Assembly (NCBI GenBank): GCA_020086605.1
Contig: JACBWW010000015.1
Span: 12,574,390 to 12,638,389 of the forward strand
Origin: Lanius collurio
Taxonomy: Eukaryota > Chordata > Aves > Passeriformes > Laniidae
DNA length: 64,000 nucleotides
Direction: 5' to 3'
Shown: piece by piece, positions 37,509 to 48,314 of the stretch
Layout of the letters: every line of letters starts with the position of its first letter
Numbering within the stretch: position 1 is the stretch's first letter
The notes under the pieces: generated by a model
The model's input: the letters and a program-made list of their open reading frames with translations, nothing else
Database searches by the model: none
What the model was told of the DNA's origin: nothing
Made by a program: the position numbers and the translations under genes

Positions 37509-37615
37509 AAGAAGGAGAAAGAGTAGAATTCAAAATTGTTCAAGGAAGGAAGGGCCCACAGGCTGCGTGTGTTACCGGCCCTGGGGGTGCCCCTGTGAAA
37601 GGTAGTAGATATGCT
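37359..37615 (+). pseudogene. YBX-type cold-shock domain, frameshifted, intronless
   Basis: The domain extends from 37359 to about 37478 in one register and from 37478 to about 37615 in the -1 register. In the second part NNPK, an EEGERVEF segment, [12 protein letters not shown] and RYA match the second half of the Y-box protein cold-shock domain. In vertebrate YBX proteins this beta-barrel binds RNA and single-stranded DNA. The junction lies in a short A run (37476-37479), most simply explained by loss of one A. In host YBX genes the domain is spread over several exons; here it is continuous, so capture went through spliced RNA. Identity to YBX1/2/3 is clear at family level but diverged, and I cannot say which paralogue was the donor. 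Confidence 0.85.
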
Positions 37616-37810
37616 GGACAATATCCCCATAACCCCTGTTCTTTCCCCCATCACACTTTCCCCTTTTATCCCATGTCCCTCTATCCCCCATATATGCCCA
37701 GCCCAAATTTCCCTTTCTGGCTTCCCTCACAAAACCAGTCTTTTTCATTTGCCATTAATCCCTTTGCATTGCCGATGAGGGGGATGAAAAGGAGGGAGGG
37801 AAGAAATTAA
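37616..37810 (+). pseudogene. F/P/Y-rich C-terminal tail after the cold-shock domain
   Basis: In the same register as the second half of the cold-shock domain, about 60 more codons run to a TAA at 37808-37810. The tail is dominated by Pro, Phe, Tyr, Ser and Asn ([20 protein letters not shown]) and ends in a short basic stretch. This differs from the alternating basic/acidic islands expected after the cold-shock domain in YBX1, so it is either a diverged tail or non-host sequence. Its function is unknown. Confidence 0.5.
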
Positions 37811-38011
37811 CCATCATTTCTAAGATTCCAACAGGTACAAAAAGGAAAATCCCTTCCTCAGTTTCCATCTGAAGTGTGCTCATGTCCTATCTCCCTTCTG
37901 GTACTCCAAAGGAAATCTGTTTAGACATTTGAAGATTCAAGACAGTGGCTTCCTTTCCTTTGAAATTGTTTTGTTGTTTATCCAACTATTTCCCCTGTTA
38001 TTTTATTTAAT

Positions 38012-38025
38012 AAGAAAGGGTGAAT
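38012..38025 (+). other. Polypurine tract
   Basis: AAGAAAGGGTGAAT lies directly before the 3' LTR start at 38026. A purine run here is the expected plus-strand primer site of an LTR retroelement. Confidence 0.7.
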
Positions 38026-38266
38026 TGTGGAGGTAGGTCCCTGTCCCTGTCCCCAGGTCACGTGTGCCCCATTCCTGTTCCCGACTGGGTGGTTTTGCTG
38101 CCTGGGAGCTGGGGGGGCGAAGGTCAGAGGAGTCTGCTTGGAAACTCTGGCCATGCCATTGGAGAAATAAAATCATCCCTGAACATCTACAAAAATACTG
38201 CTTCATCTGTCCTTCCAACTCCATCGCCTCATATATATTGTTGTAAGGGTTTCCCGTACCGCAACA
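38026..38266 (+). repeat. 3' LTR
   Basis: A 241-bp repeat of the 5' LTR, with about 15 substitutions and a 2-nt deletion relative to it. AATAAA is at 38166-38171. It ends GCAACA and is followed by the CATGAA duplication at 38267-38272. Confidence 0.92.
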
Positions 38267-38272
38267 CATGAA
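38267..38272. repeat. Target-site duplication, right copy
   Basis: CATGAA, identical to 35970-35975. Confidence 0.85.
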
Positions 38273-39262
38273 AAGAGCAAGATGTCCTAGACATTTGATG
38301 CTCAGCACAACACAACAGAGCAGCAGGAAGCTAGTGTTAAAGAATGTGCCATGTTATACAGCACAAAAAATCCAGGAAAATCATCAGTGATCCCAAATTC
38401 CATGAAGGTTCAAATGTCCTTCAGCACAGAGACACTGGTGACAGCACATGGAGATTGCTCATTTTGCACCCTTCAACCCAGATGTTGATTCACTTGGGGC
38501 AAGAAAGGCCAGGAAGTGTACAGTGGATATAATCCTCCCACAGCACTGCTAAATGGGCTCAATCTGCTCTGGCATAGCACAGTATCCTCACAGACATATG
38601 GAGGCACAGCCTCCTTCTTCTTTCAAATCCAAACTTTGGCTCTGTCTGTCCGAGACATTTACCAAGGGCTGAGATTGGGGTGGATAAACCCTGCATGGGA
38701 ACAGATTGTCAGTCAGGTGTGCCAGGACTGTGGCAATAGGAGCCACAGGGAGATTTGAAATAATTTTGGAAGAGGCAAAAATGTGTTGCATAACCCAGCT
38801 CAGCTCACCATACTGTGCCTCTGAGCATATAGGGACAGAAAAACAGCTATGCTGGCCCAGACAAAAGGTCTAACCAGCCTCATACTTTTCTGGCAGCAGT
38901 CAGAAACAGATGCTGAGAGGAGAGTGAAAAAGGAGACCAGGCAAGTGGTGGCACTTCTCCAGAAGTCCCTCCCAGCCTCAGGACTTCCTAAGTCAGAGGC
39001 TTTCACATTGTATTTAATTGTCTTTGATTAATTTCTTTTCCAGTAATTTGTGCTGTTGCTTTTCGAAACCCTGTAAAATTTTAGCATCCACAAGTTGTGG
39101 TAAGAAGTTCTACAAATTTTTGGGAAGTTTCCAAGGAACTAAATTAATGAGTTTGCTTTGAATAGTAAATAATTCAATCAGATGCTCATTGTATTTTATA
39201 CTGAAGGAAACAGCAAGAAATTGCTATTTCTTGTTTCATGACCATGGGGGACCTCATTGTCT
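38273..39262. other. Gene-free interval
   Basis: Unique-looking sequence between the LTR element and the CR1 copy. Open frames of 60-80 codons show no recognisable domain. Confidence 0.5.
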
Positions 39263-40520
39263 AGAATCACAGAATTGTTTAGGTTGTAAAAGACCTCTAT
39301 GATCATCATGGCCAACCGTTAACCCAGGATCACCATATTCACTTGTGCTCAAGTGTCCCATCCACAGGCCTTTTGAGCACTTCCAGATGACGATTCCACC
39401 ACTTCCCTGCACAGCCTATTCCAGTTCTGACTTCCCTTTCAGTGAAGAAATGTTTCTTAATATCCAATCTAAACCTCCTCTGACACCCCTTCAGGCTATT
39501 TCCTCTCATCCTGTCACTTGTTACCTGGGGGAAGAGACCAATCCTCACCTCAAGTACAGCCTTCTTTCAGGCAGTGATAAGGTTTCTCCCGAGCATCCTT
39601 TTCTCCAGGCTAAACATCCCCAGCTCCCTCAGCCACTCCTCATAGGACTAGTGCTCCAGACCCTTCCCCAGCTCTGTTACCCCTCTCTGCACCTCAATGA
39701 CTTTCTTGTAGTGAGGGGTCCAAAACTAAACACAGGATTCAAGGTGCAGCCTCACCAGTGCCGAGCACAGGGGGACAATCCCTGTCCTGGTCCTGCTGGC
39801 CACACCATTGCTGATACAGGCCAGGATGCCACTGGCCTTCTTGGCCACCTGGGCACAGCTGGCTCATGTTCTGCTGTTGACCAGCATCCCCAGGTCCTTT
39901 TCCACTGGGCAGCTTTGGAGCCACTCTGCCCCAGCCTGTAGCCCTGCATGGAGCTGTTGTGACACAAGTGCAGGACCCAGCACTTGGCCTTGTTGAAACT
40001 CATACAATTGGCCTTGGCCCCTCAATCCAGCCTGTCCAGATCCCTCTGTGGAGCCTTCAAGCCCTCCATCAAATCAACAGTCCCACCCAACTTGGTGTCC
40101 TCTGTGAACTGAGCAAGAGTGCACTTGATCCCCTCATCCAGATCATCAATAAATACATCAAACAGTGCTGGCCCCAACACTGTCCTGGGGGACACCACCC
40201 ATGACTGGATGTAACTCTGTTCACCACCACTCTCTGGGCTCAGCCATCCAGCCAGTTTTTTACCCAGAGAACCACGCACCCATCCAAGCTGCAAGTACGC
40301 AGATTCTCCAGGAGAATGCTTTGGGAAGCAGTGTCAAAGGCTTTACTAAAATCTGTGTAGATCACACCCACAGCCTTCCCCTCATCCACCAAATGGGTCA
40401 CCTTGCTACATCAGGAGATCAGGCTGGTCAAACAGGGCCTGCCTTTTATAAACCCACGCTGGCTGGGCCTGATTCCCAGCACTAAGGTCTGCTGATTTGA
40501 ATGCCTCGCACAATTAAAAG
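39263..40520 (-). mobile_element. CR1 LINE, 5'-truncated, with reverse transcriptase remnants
   Basis: This is the longest CR1 copy in the window, about 1.25 kb, reading on the minus strand. Its 3' end is at 39263, where the plus strand begins AGAATCACAGAATTG followed by the 'ttgtaaaagacctctatgatcatc' tail block. Further in, minus-strand frames carry reverse transcriptase remnants. These include a [12 protein letters not shown] segment near 40350, a [12 protein letters not shown] segment near 40250, and [21 protein letters not shown] near 40130-40190. The catalytic FADD-like motif reads FTEDT and several frameshifts break the frame, so the copy is dead. CR1 is target-primed and normally leaves such 5'-truncated copies. 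The 5' edge is approximate. Confidence 0.92.
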
Positions 40521-43500
40521 AGTTCAACAAGTCTGTAAAGATCACTTTAATAGTCAGTCATAATTGCACAGCATGCTGCTTTGTCTAGTTGTTTGCATAA
40601 TTGGCTTGGCTTTGGATTTTTCATAACTCTCAAATGCCTGTTATAAAGAGTAGAGGGCATGACAAGAACAATCATATCACACAGGTCTTCCATGCTTTAG
40701 AAACTTTGCAGTAAATACTCTAAACAATTAGGAAATCAACATTTTTATTTGTTTTACATGATAATGCCCACAACAAAATGTGCCAGTTTGAGAATGTTAT
40801 TCAGAAAGTCACTTGAGGGAGGAATCCTGCCAATGATAGCTGTATCAACAAACAGAAACAATAACACATATGCTTGTACATAATTAGGATAATTTCCTTT
40901 ATTTCTTAAAACACTGTTTCATTCTTATGGATTAATTGGCAGGGTAAACTTCCATTATATATAATTATCACTCAACCCTTATTAATCTGTATGCATCTTC
41001 TCAGTCTTCCCCAAATATGTAAATGTCTACTACCACAACCTCACTGAAGGAGCTGCTAAATTGAGCCTTTGATAATCTGAAATAATGTTATTTTCAACTT
41101 CCTTTCTATAGCTCCTCCATTCAGTTTTATGGTGTACTCCATCATCATCCTCCCTCTTTATAATTAACTGTCCTCCCCTTGACCTCTGTTTCTATTTTGC
41201 TTCCTGCTTGCTGGTGCAGTGATTCACCACCCGGTCTAATCTCAGATTTATAACTGTGTTGATAGCCCACAGTAAAGGAGATGAGGCAGTGAAAAGGACT
41301 GCCAGGGGAAATTAAATAAACTTGGAGTTTATCCATCTTTAGAAAGTGGTGCAAAGTCCCTTAATCTCTATCACCCCAAAGAATTTTTACGGCAATAGTT
41401 CCTCCTTCTATGTGCCCTCCTACATCTCTTTGAAAAAAACTAAAAATAAACACAAGCAAAATAAGGAAGTCAATAAACTTATCTGAAGAAGGATATCCCC
41501 TGACATCAAGCAGAAATGGACATTCCAAGAAAAAAGAGAAACTCAGTAAACTCATTAAGGATCTTTGCAATTAAGAAGTGCTATTACATAGAAGGTGCCC
41601 CCACAACATAATATTATGAGATGCAAAGAAAGGAGAGGTAGAGAGAGGGAGATGTATGAACATGAGATTTCAAATCAGAACCAAGGCAACTGGCAGAAAG
41701 AAAAATTATCAAACCTTTCTGTAAATATTCTGGGCCTGATAGAGGTATTAGTGCAAATCAGTCATATTCCCTTGAATTTATTGATGTATTATTGACAACA
41801 GCTTAGTATGAGCCCATCTGCTGTAATTGGATGGCTAAGAAAAGAAGAAGGGGTTGTTTACTGATAAAATTAAAGAAGAGCCATATTTTCTAGGAAAAGT
41901 CCTATGGAACAATGCACGTATCATTTCCCTGTGAGCCCTGTGTCCAACCTTTGTTTGGCCAGCAAGTGGCATATCAATCTTTGCTTCTGCCACTGCTTGA
42001 AGCTGTAATGAGATTTTACCACAGGAAAAAGAAAGCAAATTAGTTTCCTTTCAAAATTTCTGGTATGCACATAAATACAAGACACTTTTGACAAAATGTT
42101 GTACAATCTGCTTTTGGAACATCTCTAGGCTTTGCTAACAAGGCTCTGACTTCAAAAGTACCTGCACAGAACTTTCTTTCCTACCATATATTTATGCTTT
42201 TTTTTTTCCTCGCTGTCAAGCTGTAGCAAGGAGGTACAGCATCCAACAAAACTTTGTTTTGTTTCTCTTCCTTCCAAAATTTGTATCTGGAACTTTATTA
42301 AGAAGAGGGACTTGGTTTTACTTGTTAGCTTTATAATTTTGACTGACTGGAGTGACTTAATGATCCTTGGCACCTGTGTGCATGTCTCCTGTTATGCTTC
42401 AGTGCACTTCAGTGACAGAAGTGCACATTAAAACTCAGTCATTCGGGGTTCCTGCGTCTTCTCTGAACATGAAATACTATCTGTATTTATGCTCTCCCCC
42501 CTCCCACAGAGAGATAAAGAGGCTTAATCTTCTCTGAGGCTCTGCATGATCTTCTTTTATCTCCTTAGCTGTGTTCCATATAATGAAAGTGACATCACAG
42601 GGTGGCTATTTGCCTCTTCCCACATTACTTTCCAATTAATTAATGTTCTAAGTTTAGAATGATTTTAATTTTTACTTGGCAACATTACATTGCATACATA
42701 CTTTTTTATCTTTTTCTTGGGATGTATATTTTTAGATCAGTGACCTTTTGGATGTATGATTCATGCTGATTTAATTTTTTCCAGCTGGTCCATTTTCCCT
42801 TAAGTTGGTACAGATGTTCTGAAACAGATACTTTTGTCATTAAACCAGTGATTACACACCTGTGCTCCCAATTTTTTATTGAAAATAAATCTATTTTCTT
42901 TTCCTCTATTCTCTATTTTTTTTTTCCCAAAATGTCCATAGCAACGTTTCAGGACAAAAACCCAATATAAAAAAAAACCCCAAGCACCTGCACACTAATG
43001 CCACCTGTCACAGATCAGGAGCAATTCCAAATCAGATAAAGCTATTTAATTTATCATGCAACTTTTAAAAATCAAGCACATAGTCTATTTATTAATAAAA
43101 TTAACTAAGGTGGATTTAATATTTTGAGCATGCATCAGACTGCAATGAGCTCTGCCAAAAATAATTTTGTTTCCTTGGATTGTATTCTATACACATGGCT
43201 CTTAGATGCACTCTCAAAAACATTAACAAACACCTCCATCAGCAGCTGAGCATTCAGAAACTAAATATCATTGCATGTTATTTGTCCACTGAGGTGAAGA
43301 TCTGAGCTTTCAATAGGTTTCTTTCATATGCAGAACATGGGAGCAAAGAGCATTTCTGTGCTTGTACAACTGAGCATGTATCCTTTCTGCACTCTTACTT
43401 TGTCAAGAGAAAAAAAGTCTTGTTACCATCTCCAGCCGTGGTCCCCTCCTTGAAATTCTCCTCTTCTCCTCCAAAACCTACAAAGGCACATAGACTTACT

Positions 43501-45129
43501 CACTCACTCACATTTTGAGAATTTGAATCACCCTAAACCTTTGGAGGAGTGATTCTATATTACTTCTATACTCAGAAAGCAACCTCTCTACTTTTGTATT
43601 TTCTCCATGAGAAGGAGAATCATAAATAGTGCCCTGGAAAAAATGAAAGAAAGAAAAAAACAGTAACAGGGCTCTGAAAATAAGGGCCTTGGGAAAAAAA
43701 CATGGGGTCTCTCAGTTCAAGTACAAAGGCAACATCAAACTTCTCAATCATATTACATGAAAAACGTTAGGAGACGAGAAAAGCAGCTGAGAAAGTTTTT
43801 AAACTTTGACCTTCATTGCCTTCTTACTGTAATCTGCAGCAAGTAGCAAAATCTGTAAAGAACAGTCAAGTGAAATACCAGACATTAAAAAGCATGGTAA
43901 TGTTGATATAAACAGATCTTGGAAACTGGCACTTAAATGTGCTTTAAGCATTTCTGTTTGCAATTCTATTAACAGTATTCTATATACTAGGTTGTTTTTT
44001 TTTTTCATTTATGATGTTCTCTCAAGTGACTGTAACATTCTTAAAGGTTTTGTGTTTCTCATAAACTGTTCTTGTCTGACATGCTTATATTTGTCCATTA
44101 CTTATTCTATGTGAACCATAAACCCAACAAGAAGATTAAAGTACAGACAACCGTTGCAGTCATGACATAAACTGTGTATCTTTGTGGAGGACAACGGTAT
44201 TAAAGATTTTTACTCTAAAGAGCTGCAGATGTTCAGCTCGTGGGGCTGAGCCTAAATGCACAAAGAAGTATTGATAATATTTTCTGGAAAATGTTTTTAA
44301 GAATGCCTAAAGAGCTAGTTAAATAAATCAAAAAGCAACCAGAAAATACTCAGTAAATGCAAAAAAAAGAGATCAGTTGGTCATTTTTTGGAAGAATGCT
44401 TTTATTTGTTGTCAATTTGTGAAATAGTTCTGAAAATGTCACACACTGATTTTGATTTTACACATCTTATCAGGATAATTTTAATTCTGGAAGTATTTAG
44501 TTACTTGTTAATAAGTAAGTTCCACCATTAGCAGTACAGAGAAAATACAGACGCATTTTTCTGGGGAGCAGAATCTGCCCCCTCTTATTTGACTGACCAC
44601 TCACATGCTATAAACCATGATCATTCAATATGAATCTTTTGCTAACCACTTATAATCTGATTTTTTTCAGAAAAAAAATCATCAAGTACTTATAAATGGC
44701 CACACATGTAGAAAACAGAGTTGGTTTGCACATATTTATCCACAAAAAAAGAACTACAGCTGCAAAAAGCTGTCAGGCCAGATTGCCCTGTCATCCTTGT
44801 TCAAGTTAGTGTTCATTTTTTCCACAGATTTTCTACTTGCTTTCATGGGATCACCTTCAAAGTGAAGAGATAACAGAAATAGCCCTATTTTTTTGGCAGA
44901 ACAAAAGATTCAGTGGAGTAAAAGGAATCATCTTTTGTTGTAGCAATAGTACTTGCTTCTGTCTTCAACTTTGAGCTCAGACTACTCTGCATCATAAATA
45001 GGCTTAATGCAATTAATGTCATTGTATTCATGCAAAATCAAAATGGGTAGTATAATGCAATAATCAGGATTAGAAGGAACTTTCAGAAGTCAGATAGTCC
45101 AAACAGCTACTCAAAAAAGGATCCGGCCT
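40521..45129. other. Gene-free interval
   Basis: AT-rich non-coding sequence with several A- and T-runs. At about 45060-45110 a short stretch ('agaaggaactttcagaagtcagatagtccaa') weakly resembles an old minus-strand CR1 tail. No gene seen. Confidence 0.45.
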
Positions 45130-45173
45130 GGTTAGGCTGAAATAGGAAATAGGTTAGGTTGAAATAGGAAATA
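45130..45173. repeat. Tandem duplication, 2 x 22 bp
   Basis: Two adjacent 22-bp units (GGTTAGGCTGAAATAGGAAA... and its one-base variant) start at 45130 and 45152. Confidence 0.9.
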
Positions 45174-47950
45174 GACCACAGTGATGATTGTCCTTTTATA
45201 CTTTAAGGTTATATCAAATACTAAACACCCTTCCAAAAAGTTTTTAAAGCACAAAAGAGAGTTTACTTGAATGAATCTAAATTTTTCAGCTAGCTTTTAT
45301 CACCTTTCTCAGGTTCAATTCACCACTGTCCCTTCTCATAGAGGAGAGATTATATTTAATATTAGTCCCCAACTTTTAACACTTAAAAACTCCCAAAGTT
45401 GGACAGCTGAATGTGTTCAAGAGGGCTTCAGTGTGGACAAGGCCAAGCAGCTTAAGAAAAGCATTGACTAATACAAGACAAGGTTTAAAAGCTTTCTGTA
45501 AACACAAGAGCAACATCTATGACTCTTAGCACTGAGCATTCAGGCTCCGTGTTCTTGAAAAATCCTAAAGACTTGTAAGCATTTTAGGAGTAAAATGAAA
45601 CTAAAATCTGGGAGTAGGATGAAAACAAAAACAAATGAAGACCTTTCCTGTGCAAATGCAACATCATAAAAGTAGTAGCAGCCTGATACCAGTGTCAGCT
45701 GGAGATGTATTTTGTAAATAGCTTTTACAAGAAAGACTGAACTCTAGAAATTAGGGAATTACAGTAAAACACATTGGCTAATAAAGAAGTGGTGATGGCA
45801 TTCGTATAAATGACCCAGAACAGACACAACTTTATATTTGCAGTGATATTCTCAGCTTACATGTATTTTATTAAATTGAGAAGATTGATGCTTTATGAAT
45901 TGAGAGAAAGACTATTTTGATTTCATCCATCAGAATCTCTGCTATAAAATCTTAGCTGGAGACTGAATTCTGCTGGGATGGATCACTCCCAAATAATTAA
46001 TCAGTAGCTCTACAATAATGATTCTAATGAATGGATCAGGCCAAAAAGGGATTCCTCCTCTATCAGCCATTTACATGATTTTTTGCTGCACATCGAGGAA
46101 AAGGGCTCTGCAGGTTTGCTGCTGATCGCTAGCACAGATGGACAGGAGGAAGCAACAGAGTTTGAGACTGACTGCAATATAGCATTTTCCTTCCTGAAGT
46201 GCCTCTGAGGTAGGGTGATAACCAGTGCAGCAGGTGGGCTTTCCTGAAGCAGCTGGAAGGCAGGAATAGTTTTCCCTAGCTGCTCACAGGCTGGGACAGC
46301 AACACCTTACTGATTGCTATTGCATAATTGCAAACTGTTGAATAGCAGTCTGGATGGCTGGTGTTTGTAAGTGACAGCATTTAGCTCTTAGAGGACAATT
46401 TAGGGCAGGATGACAAGCTTCTCCTTCATGTGAAGTTTCAAAGGTTTTTTCACCAGAATGAATGAGAAAGTAAAGCTGAGTCATGCGTCTTTAACTCTTT
46501 GGTATTCAGAGTAGACAAAATGCATGTTTACAACATGCAAAAAAACCCAAACCCTCACAAAAAGCCAAACCACCAAAAAACAAAAAACAAACCAAACCAA
46601 AACTAATCCTACAAACTAAAAACACACGAGTTTCCAATGGCTGAAAATAAAATATCAGCATTTGTCACTAGTGTGACTTAGTGATTTGTATCTGAGCAGG
46701 GATCAGAAATGCTCAGTAAGGATCTCATAGCCATTAGAGTTTTGTCTCACAGAGGAAAATTAATATGGAATTGTCTATATCTGGAGTAAGCAGATGAATT
46801 TATGTCTGGAAAAAAAAAAATCCGTTTCTCATGCTCATATGTCTCCCATTTCGGTTCTGTTTGTGGTCACATTTAAACAAAAACTCTTTACAGGAAAAAA
46901 TTCAAAAGGATTTGAAAAAGAAAGGTATTGATTTTTGTGTTCTGAGTTTTCAGTCCTGTGTGGGATCTTTTCCTTCTGTTTGCAACTAGTTTGTCAGAGA
47001 GCTGCTGAAATTCAATCATGCATTTTTAACATTGAAATAGTAAAATGAACTTCCAGAGGTTGCAGAGAATTAATGGGAAATGTGCTTAAATCACAGTGTA
47101 TTTAATAATAATTTTAAGAGCTAAATTTTCCCTAGTTTTCTGTGGGTAGTCAACAAGAAGTGTTTCTGTTCTCCTAAACTTTCGCCTTGACTCGCTCCCT
47201 TCCTTGTGCAAGTGGACTTGATGAATACAGCAACATCCAAAAGACTGGCATGGAGGCACAGGCCAAGAGTAACCACACAGAAATCCACTGAGGGCTGTTA
47301 AATATAAATAGAAAGCTGTTACTCATAACTCAGGAACCTTCTGAGCAACACACAGCTAGAGGGTGAGAAAACTGTCCGTGGAAATACCACTATAGGCTTG
47401 CCATGCTCTTTTTGGTGCTACGAGTGACTGACATGGGATGTTGAAGTAGATGGACCTTTGCTATATAAATAGATAATCATAAAATTTTATTACCTCAACT
47501 GCAGTAACTGATATGGACAATGTAGTGAAAAGCAGGCAACTAGAGAAATACTAAAATTCACAGGAGTACCTGGATCACAAATTATGTCTGCATTCCCATG
47601 TCACCTACATGAGTCCACTGTAAATACCAAAATGGAAAATCAGACCAAGATCCAATATTCAGTTTTCGCAGTAAAAATAGAATGGAATTAAACAAAACTT
47701 TTATTGTTAAAGAGATAGAATAAGTGGTTCCATTTCTCATAGTCTAAATCCAGAAAGACAGTTGTTTTGCCTCTGAGGATGTTTTTAAAGAATGATGTAT
47801 TCTTTCCTTCCAGTCCCAGCATGTATTTCTAAAGAAAGCCATTCTGCAAAGAAATACAAGTTATGAATATACTGCACAGCAATCTTAGTGACAGGTGGAC
47901 AGAAAGCCAATTACCAAAAAATTCACCTTTAATATTTGAGAAGTGTTATT
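45174..47950. other. Gene-free interval
   Basis: Non-coding. Contains an A/C-rich tract at about 46540-46605. No gene-like frames. Confidence 0.5.
46540..46605. repeat. A/C-rich low-complexity tract
   Basis: Almost pure A and C with irregular CAAAAAAC/CCAAACC units, the same type as 2340-2612. Confidence 0.8.
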
Positions 47951-47954
47951 GTGC

Positions 47955-48010
47955 GTATCTGTGTGTGTGTGTGTGTCTGTGTCTGTGTCTGTGTCTGTGT
48001 GTGTCTGTGT
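47955..48010. repeat. Compound microsatellite (GT)n and (GTGTCT)n
   Basis: A run of GT dinucleotides passes into repeated GTGTCT hexamers and back to GT. The interrupted hexamer pattern indicates expansion of a mutated GT array. Confidence 0.9.
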
Positions 48011-48250
48011 TTCATTAATGGAAGAGTTGTAAAGTGTGTTGAGGGACTTGATTTTTAAAACAAAATACAAGTTAAAAGCTTGTCATGAATTTGGAAAGGC
48101 AGCAGCATCTAATCAATTGTGTCTAATTAATTCTACAAAGGCATGACCTCTTTAATCTCTCTATTCAGTTTCCAGGGAGAAAAGCAAAGCTTAGTAAGAA
48201 AAAAAAAGAAGGACATTGCTGCTGAAAGACCTAAAACCCTGCATGGTAAA

Positions 48251-48314
48251 AACAGACCACTTACTTTTACAGAGAGATGTTTCCACATCTCTCTGTAAAA
48301 GTAAGTGGTCTGTT
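48251..48314. repeat. Perfect 30-bp inverted repeat with 4-nt loop
   Basis: The left arm 48251-48280 is the exact reverse complement of the right arm 48285-48314, separated by TTCC. The RNA from either strand would fold into a 30-bp hairpin with no mismatch. Beyond the arms the pairing breaks after one mismatch. No terminal repeats of a known transposon flank it. The perfect pairing is unlike most animal microRNA precursors, which carry bulges, so a snap-back replication event or a very young palindrome is also possible. Confidence 0.92.

Larger units (their letters stand above)
35976..38266 (+). mobile_element. Non-autonomous LTR retroelement with captured Y-box cold-shock domain
   Basis: This is a complete 2.3-kb LTR element. 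Two LTRs (35976-36218 and 38026-38266) both start TGTGGAGGT and end GCAACA, and are flanked by a CATGAA duplication. A PBS-like site follows the left LTR and a purine-rich tract precedes the right one. The 1.8-kb interior has no protease, reverse transcriptase, integrase or envelope. It has a matrix-like gag start (36301-36573), a CpG-dense stretch (about 36620-37320) and an intronless YBX-type cold-shock domain (37359-37615) with an unfamiliar F/P/Y-rich tail ending at 37810. By hand count the LTRs differ at about 15 positions plus one 2-nt indel (about 6%), so the insertion is not recent. It would need another retrovirus for mobility. The 6-bp duplication and matrix-like segment suggest class II, but this is inference. 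Confidence 0.85.

Noticed and set aside
39345..39941. 198-codon plus-strand open frame
   Set aside because: It lies antisense to the CR1 copy; CR1 reads on the minus strand here.
48251..48314. Intrinsic transcription terminator
   Set aside because: A stem-loop alone is not meaningful as a terminator in a vertebrate nuclear genome and no U-tract follows; kept instead as an inverted repeat.
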